DNA from: Symsagittifera roscoffensis
Taxonomy: Eukaryota; Xenacoelomorpha; Acoela; Convolutidae
NCBI RefSeq assembly: GCF_963678635.1
Contig: NC_087068.1
Span: forward strand, 8,808,027 to 8,872,026
Direction: 5' to 3'
DNA length: 64,000 bases
Numbering within the stretch: the stretch's first letter is position 1; each line of letters opens with the position of its first letter. Positions 57,807 through 64,000 of the stretch are shown here, in pieces. The notes beneath the pieces are model-generated. The model saw only the letters and a list, made by a program, of their open reading frames with translations. It ran no database searches and had not been told where the DNA came from. A program made the translations under genes and the position numbers.

Positions 57807-60150
57807 ACTTCGCCAACATACATATACTTAGCTATACTTAGCTACATATACAACGCCAAAAGCAAAATAATATTTCTGGAGGGAGATCCAAAAGAGCAGT
57901 ACTGCTAATCGAGTAGGATATGCTGGGGAGTAAAGAGAAGACAGCCAGCTTCAACATAACAAACATATTAATTTAAAGGCTGAAGTTAAAAAAACAGGTT
58001 ATAGAGGTCCTGATTGTCTTATAGGGAAATTTGAAAAATGTGTTTATCGAAACTCAAATAACTAAATTATGACATTTCATGTATACTAACAGGTATCAAG
58101 TCATTTTGTTTTAAATTGTTGAAGGCCTGCACAAATCTAACTGCAAGCGATCTCTGTCCAGCGGTAGTAAAAAAAAACTTTGTCACTTTGATTACGCTTT
58201 TCGCTTTGCTCCTGGTACATGATCCACTTTTTTCGCAGTAAATCTGAGACAGACAACCATTTCAATTTCCGATCGAAATTCCATAAGCAATCATTTAAAT
58301 ATCTCAAAAAAGTATAAGTCGAAAACAGTAAGCAACTTATTTTGGTCAATAAATTCCCTGATTGATTCATAACTACGTTTGAAAAAAATTGCTCTCAAGT
58401 TTCTTTCTTGTAATTTCATTATCTCGGTAAGGTGAGATTGGAATGTATTACCGTATATTAAAACTACATAAGTGGTTGTAGGAATTACATAGGCTTAATA
58501 AAAGCGAAGCATCTGCTATTAGAAAAAATATGCATAGCCTCTCAGACACAGCCACAAAATATTGCTGATTTTTAGCACACAAGTTCAATGTGAAATTTGA
58601 AAATAAGTTAATTGTCAACAAAAATGCTTATATTTTTACACAATTTTGTAATTTGAACTGAAGTACCGAAAGCAAAGTAATCTTTTAAAAAGTTACTACC
58701 AAATTTTCTTATTTGAGTTTTACCAGGAATGAAATTAAAACAACTCGTTTTAAATCATCTATCCACTTTTTTTAACGAGCTATCAAAGCTATCGCATTAG
58801 TTTTTTCAGCATTGCATACTGTAGTATCATCAGCAAAAATAGAACTACCTCAGATCCTTCAGCAGTTTTGGGAAGATCGTTTACATAAATTAAAAACAAA
58901 AACGGATCTAAGACTAACCCTTGCGGTACTCCACATGACATAGAGCGCCTTGAAGATAATTATTTTTCAGTTTGAACAAATTGAAACCGCTATGTAAAGT
59001 TACTTTTCAGAAGACAATGAATCCGACCTCTATAGCCGTATTTTTCCCATTTTGACAAAATAACATCATGATTTATAGTATCAAATGTTTTTTGAGATCA
59101 ACAAGACATGATTGACCGACCAATTTTTTGTCTCATCCCTCTCTAATAAATTCTGTAATATCGATATATGCGTCCACCCATGACTTTTTCTTTAAATATC
59201 CAAACTGATTTCCATAAAGAATCTGCTCTTCGTTAGCAAAGTTATATATTCTTTTGAACATAAACCTTTCGAATATTTTGATTAGTGAACTGAGTAAACA
59301 AATAAGTCCAGAGATTCTTTTAAACCGCCATCAAAAAAAGGCATAATTTTGCAACTTCAACCCTTCAAGAAAATAACCACTGATAACGCATTGGTTGAAA
59401 AGGCTGCAAATTATTACAAAAGTTACAGGCAGCAATAATTTCATAATTTTGTTTTTTATGTCATCATCATTTGAATCTTTGTTCTTCAACATGCATATGG
59501 CATTTTCATTTTCTTTGAGGATAAAAATATTAAAAACCATTGATGTTTTGATCCGATCTACTTGATCTCCATAACCCACTGCTTGTTTGTTTTTAAATTC
59601 AGGATTCCTCAGCTTCTGCCAATTGAGGCAAAAAATTTATTAGAAGCGTCAGAATCAAAAAAATTCGTGTTTCTGGAGTTTTCTTTGCAAAATTCAATAA
59701 AAGCCTTGAACAGGCTTTTTGAATTTTTACCATTCCCAATTGTTTTTTGTCAGAATAAACTATTATTTTAATTCTTATTGCCTTAATTGCAAAATTTCTA
59801 GCTCGACAAAATTTCAGTTTATTTGATTCAGTAGGATTTTTTATCCATTTCCTCAAAAGCCGATCATGGTTTTTGAGGACTTCTTGGTTGAATCGGTAAC
59901 CCATGACTGTTTTTGTGATTTCTAAGGCGCGAAACGATCAATTGTTGAAGCTATGGATTCAACTAACAGAGATAATTTCTAATTGAGATCACTAACATTA
60001 TAAAAATTCGACAGTTTAATTTCTAAGACGAATGAAAATTTATAAATTTTATTGTCACGGTAAAAGTTTTTAAGATCTCTATAGAAGTAATCTTGATTTT
60101 CTTGCAAGTCAATATTCACGTAACCAGACATAAATAAAAGAAAATAATCA
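57779..60150 (-). mobile_element. CR1/Jockey-like LINE, 5'-truncated and decayed
   Basis: Minus-strand non-LTR retrotransposon remnant. Recognisable in several frames: endonuclease-RT linker (59904-59599, with KWIKNPTESNKLKF and the RN...I motif), RT entry (59579-59331), the FDTINHDVIL segment near 59070, GVPQG at 58935-58918 followed by DPFLFLIYVNDLP, the catalytic F-ADD box near 58835, and the C-terminal FIKP...IYGN...LQERNLRAIFF region (58500-58380). The 3' end may be the (TTCAAA)n tract at 57805-57779. Many stops and frameshifts; no endonuclease domain was recognised. Confidence 0.82.
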
Positions 60151-62880
60151 GAAATAGTTTAATCCAATGATTTTACGTTGGCATCAAAATTAGCAATTAA
60201 ATGATCAATGCATCGATGTTAGAGTAATGCAAGTTGGATCGCTATTCAAATAAGATTAGGTTTCAAACTTGCACCGTCATGTTCATCGAAACTTTATGAG
60301 TTTTGGTACCAGTGGAATTTATCTAGGGGGATTTAACCGGAAGGACTGTAGTCTGATTGTCACAACATTTTTTGCTCTTTTATACTCTCCACAACTCTCC
60401 TACTACTCTTTCTACTCTCCGCCCACCCCCACCCCCATAAAAAATAAAAACAAGTTTTGAAAAACAATTTTATCCTTGTAATACCGTAATACTATAATGA
60501 TACTCTGCATATCGAACAAGGGTTATATAGTTTACGTCTGTTTACATCGTTTCTTTTGACAAAAAAGACACACTAAGCCATATTAGCATGCGTAAATATT
60601 ATGAAAAAGATAAAATTGTCAGGGTGGGGGTAAAACGATAAATTCGTCATTTTTATCATGAAAATTGAAGAAAAATTCTTACAATCGACCACCGTTTGTT
60701 ATATCAGTATGTCAGAGGAAAAATGCTACAAAATCTAGATAGTTACCACTTACTTATTGCTGCCAAATTATCTCCTGTTTGGCGTTTTTATGATCTTTTT
60801 CAATACTTTCTCGAAAGAAGATATTGTAAAAATGTTTATTATACAATCCGCATACATCCTGTTGATTGCATTTAAAACCAGTTTTGATAAATAAACTTTG
60901 AATTTAATAAGTTATTAAAAACCAAATTCTTCAAACAGTACGCTAAAAGAATTTATAAGGTCGGTCGGTCAAAAAAATTTGCTGGACGATTATGTATCTA
61001 GGAAGATATTGTATTAAATACGGGTAGTAAAGGGGGACAAACCTGACAGAAATAGGTCAGTATCTTGTTGGGAGATTTCCTTGCTCCAATTGACCCCCAA
61101 CTTAATCGGCTTATTTGTCATTTAATGGCTTTCATTCTTTTTTCCGACCCGAGATGTTTAAGATGAAAGTTGCATTTTGTTAAAATTTTTAAGGACAATT
61201 CAAAAGTGTGGAGAACTTTATTTTCAAGTTCATGTGTGCTTAATCACATAGACATCATAACGACGGCTTCATACAGCGGGTTGATGTGCGAACAAATCAA
61301 GAACTAGAACTAAAAGGTTTCCTTTTTTTTCTTTGTTTTCTAAAACAATAATCCTCAGAAGAAAAACAAATAACGCTACTCTTTAGACTATCTGCTTGAA
61401 ACTTTCTATTATCATTTGCTCACTAGAATTTCTCTTGTTTTTGATATGGTAAATTTGCTTCTTTGGAGGCAAAAATCAATTTTAAAATAAAAATATTTTC
61501 TGTTGTTGTTGACAAACCTTGCAGCATTCTCCTTTCAACATTTGTGGAAGTTTGATCAAAATATAATTTTAAACCGATTTAAAAAGAGGTGATTTTGATA
61601 ATAACGCCTTAAAACGCGCTAAAACTTTTGCTTTAGCTTTTAGAATCTTTTTTTTTCAAAATTGGAAGTGTTTCCACTGAAATTTTGTTAGTGGAATCCA
61701 CTTACATTTTGGAACATATTTGAAGATTTGTCTCTAGAATCCAGGAACAAACCGAAACAAAATTGTGCGCCCATACAGTGCACAGTTTGGCCTCGTAATG
61801 TTTGTTAACAGAATTCATAAATTAAACATTTTTCTTCATTTCTGTTTATTTTCAAAGAACCATAGTTTTCCTTTTTATCAATCAGTAGTCTTGATTAACA
61901 AACCCAAAAAATTTTTTTTTCAGCGTTCAAAACACTATATATAAAAATTATTCTCTTGACGAAGGAACGGAATGATAGAAAACTTTCAGCCAGTCAGATT
62001 CTTAGAAAGCAATTGCGATCCTAATCGCTAAATGCTTCACGCACAAAAAGAAATTCAAAAACAAAATTGACAGACTGATATTAAAACTCTTTACCTAAGA
62101 CCTAGCAGTGTGCACACTTATTGGGTATCAATTTGTTATACACGGAAAAATACAAAAAATTTTATTAAGATTATCTTGTTCTAGGAACCAGTGGCCTAAT
62201 ACTTAAAATGCTTAAAATAAAAAAAAGTTTCTCAGTTTAATTTAAAAAAACTGAACTACGAAGCTATTTTTTGTTTCATGAAAATCTCCACTATGTTTAA
62301 GCTTTAAATTGGCAATGGTAGCTATTACTACAGTCATTTTTACCATTTTACGAAAATTACCTGGCTTTTGATTGTAATGCAGAAAATTGAATTGAAAAAT
62401 TTTCTATGTCAAACTGGAAATTGCTCTCCGATCCTGCTTTCGAAACAAAAGGGTATTTAGAGTATTTGCAGAGTAATTGGGTTTGAAAATTAATTCTTGG
62501 GTTAATTTGAGACAATTGACTTGACGTTTTTGAGTTTCATAACGCGCAAGTGGCAATTAAATTCAATAAAAAAAACTGATTCAAAGTAAATTGAGGCAGG
62601 CTTTTTGTTCCAAGTAGTATGTTAAAAAGTGTCATTAAAAATATTATAATTTTAATTTGTTGTGAAGCAGATTTTAAAAAAACGCATCGTCTGCATATAG
62701 ACAATTGTTAATTCTTAAGTTAAAAAGAGGCGGAGCACTGAATGTTCAGAATGTTCAAAGAACGTTGCAGTAGTGTTCAAAAAACTGGATAAAGTTTGTT
62801 TATAAAATGCAAAAAATTTAATTTTTTTGAGATTTTTTTCAAAATCATTCCTCCAGACGAAATATTTAAGAAATAGCTTT
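60151..62880. other. Intergenic AT-rich DNA, no feature seen
   Basis: A C-rich scrap at 60420-60438. No gene, RNA or array recognised. Confidence 0.45.
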
Positions 62881-63960
62881 TAAGAAAAATCAAAACAAAG
62901 TTCTAAAAAACGTTGAAAATTCCAAAACTTGACTTTCCGAATCCATAACTATTTCTAAAAGCAGTTTGTGACCGATAAAATAGAGAAAATTCCAAAAATC
63001 TGGTTTCTCGGTCGAACACTTAATCTGAGATTTGGCACAGTGATTTTCGAGTAGAGTCAGAAAAAATTCCAAAAAACAGTCAAAGGTTCAAAATTTTTAT
63101 TTGTTTGAAGACCATAACTAAAAAAAAACAGGGCGCAGGAACCTATAAAGATAAGTATCGTACAGCCCGTTGTGTCAATTAAACCTTTGATATCAGATTT
63201 GGCCCTCTTGAAATTGAGAAATGTCCAAAAACGGTCAACAAATCAGAAAATGACTTTTCCGAGAATCAAAGCTTTTTGTTTTAAAAAATTTGGGCGTAGC
63301 CGCTTATACAGAAAAAAATTAAACCTACAACTCACTTGTTTTTTGGATCGAACTCGCGAAAACCCCAATTCCCAAAATTCCCAAAAACCCAGGTTTGGCA
63401 GAGTAATTCTCGAGAAAAGTTTAAAAATTTCAAAACACATTCCAACGATCAAAAATAGACTTTTCCCAGGCCCATATTTTTTGTGTAGAAAAACTTGGCC
63501 TTAGTCGAATATTCAAAGGAGTTTGACACAACTGGTTTTTTGGATTGAACTTAAAATCTCAGAAATGGAAGGGCATTTCTCAGTAAAGTTCATCAAACAA
63601 AGGAAAACAACGCTCAAAAACTCAGAAAATTGACTTTTCCGGGGACGATAACTTTTTGTGTAAAAAAGTTGTGAGTGGCAACTTCTCACAAAAAAAATTT
63701 TTCAGTACCATTTATCTCCATTGAACCCGCAACCTCAGCTTTGGAAGGTTAGTTTTCAAAAACAATTACAGAAGTTTCAAAAAACGGTTAAAAGAAATCA
63801 AAAATTTGACTGTTCCGCGGGCCATAATTGTAAGTTTTGAAAAAAGTTTTGGCCTAACCGCTTATGAGAGGGGGCTTTTCAAATCCATTCTATTCACTGA
63901 AACCAAAATCTCGGATTTCCTAGGTTAGTTTTTGATTCACCTACAGACAAATATTCAACC
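62881..63960 (+). repeat. Degenerate satellite, period about 175-210 bp
   Basis: The marker TTGACTTTTCCGRGRRCCAT and variants recurs near 62930, 63250, 63459, 63632 and 63810. Each is followed by ATAACTTTTTGTGT-AAAAA, a CCGCTTAT/CTTCTCA segment, a GGATYGAAC segment, an ATCTCAGATTTGGAAG segment and a TCCAAAAACGGTCAA segment. Copies share block order but only loosely match in sequence. It probably continues past the window edge. Confidence 0.65.
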
Positions 63961-64000
63961 CACAGACCTTTTCGACAGCTGCAGGCAAAGGGGTAAGCAA

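Overview
This window is AT-rich eukaryotic DNA made mostly of transposable elements and tandem repeats. No bacterial features are present: there are no operons and no long intact ORFs, and the clear splice sites have pyrimidine-rich acceptors ending in TTCAG. The mix of BEL/Pao and Ty3/Gypsy LTR retrotransposons, a CR1/Jockey-like LINE, many small DNA-transposon (MITE) families and a multi-exon gene with short exons suggests an invertebrate. A nematode or related ecdysozoan is my guess, but it cannot be proved from sequence alone.

Layout. 1-3175: minus-strand remnant of a Ty3/Gypsy element (5' LTR, primer site, broken RT/RNase H; the rest lies outside the window). 3176-6057: MITE debris. 6058-6966: about 26 copies of a 35-bp satellite. 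7320-12320: a macrosatellite in which a roughly 2.38-kb unit is present twice, each unit built from GTCGA-rich minisatellites. 12320-22280: dispersed MITEs, including an inverted pair (19351-20367). 22287-32227: one BEL/Pao element with 300-bp LTRs and a perfect 5-bp target duplication (ATGAA). Its 5' LTR is split by a truncated Ty3/Gypsy copy (28719-32041). 32233-37079: repeats and plain AT-rich DNA.

37120-49812 (+): the one likely host gene in the window. Exon 1 encodes a signal peptide and a dibasic-rich propeptide. An 11.6-kb intron full of repeats follows. Exon 2 (98 bp) encodes a Cys-rich module, and a probable last exon supplies a sixth cysteine, a stop and AATAAA. The cysteine spacing resembles the CART (cocaine- and amphetamine-regulated transcript) neuropeptide family. 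I consider this the most interesting item here.

Intron 1 of this gene holds a hAT-type MITE with an 8-bp target duplication, an AT-palindrome MITE with a nested insertion, and a 1.8-kb tandem duplication whose two copies are nearly identical except for an abruptly divergent end. 49813-57780: further MITE copies, a fragment of the first element's LTR, and decayed minisatellite. 57779-60150 (-): a decayed LINE. 62880-64000: a degenerate satellite with a period near 200 bp that runs into the window edge.

All mobile-element proteins seen are broken by stops and frameshifts. No tRNA, rRNA or CRISPR was found. All alignments and counts were made by eye.
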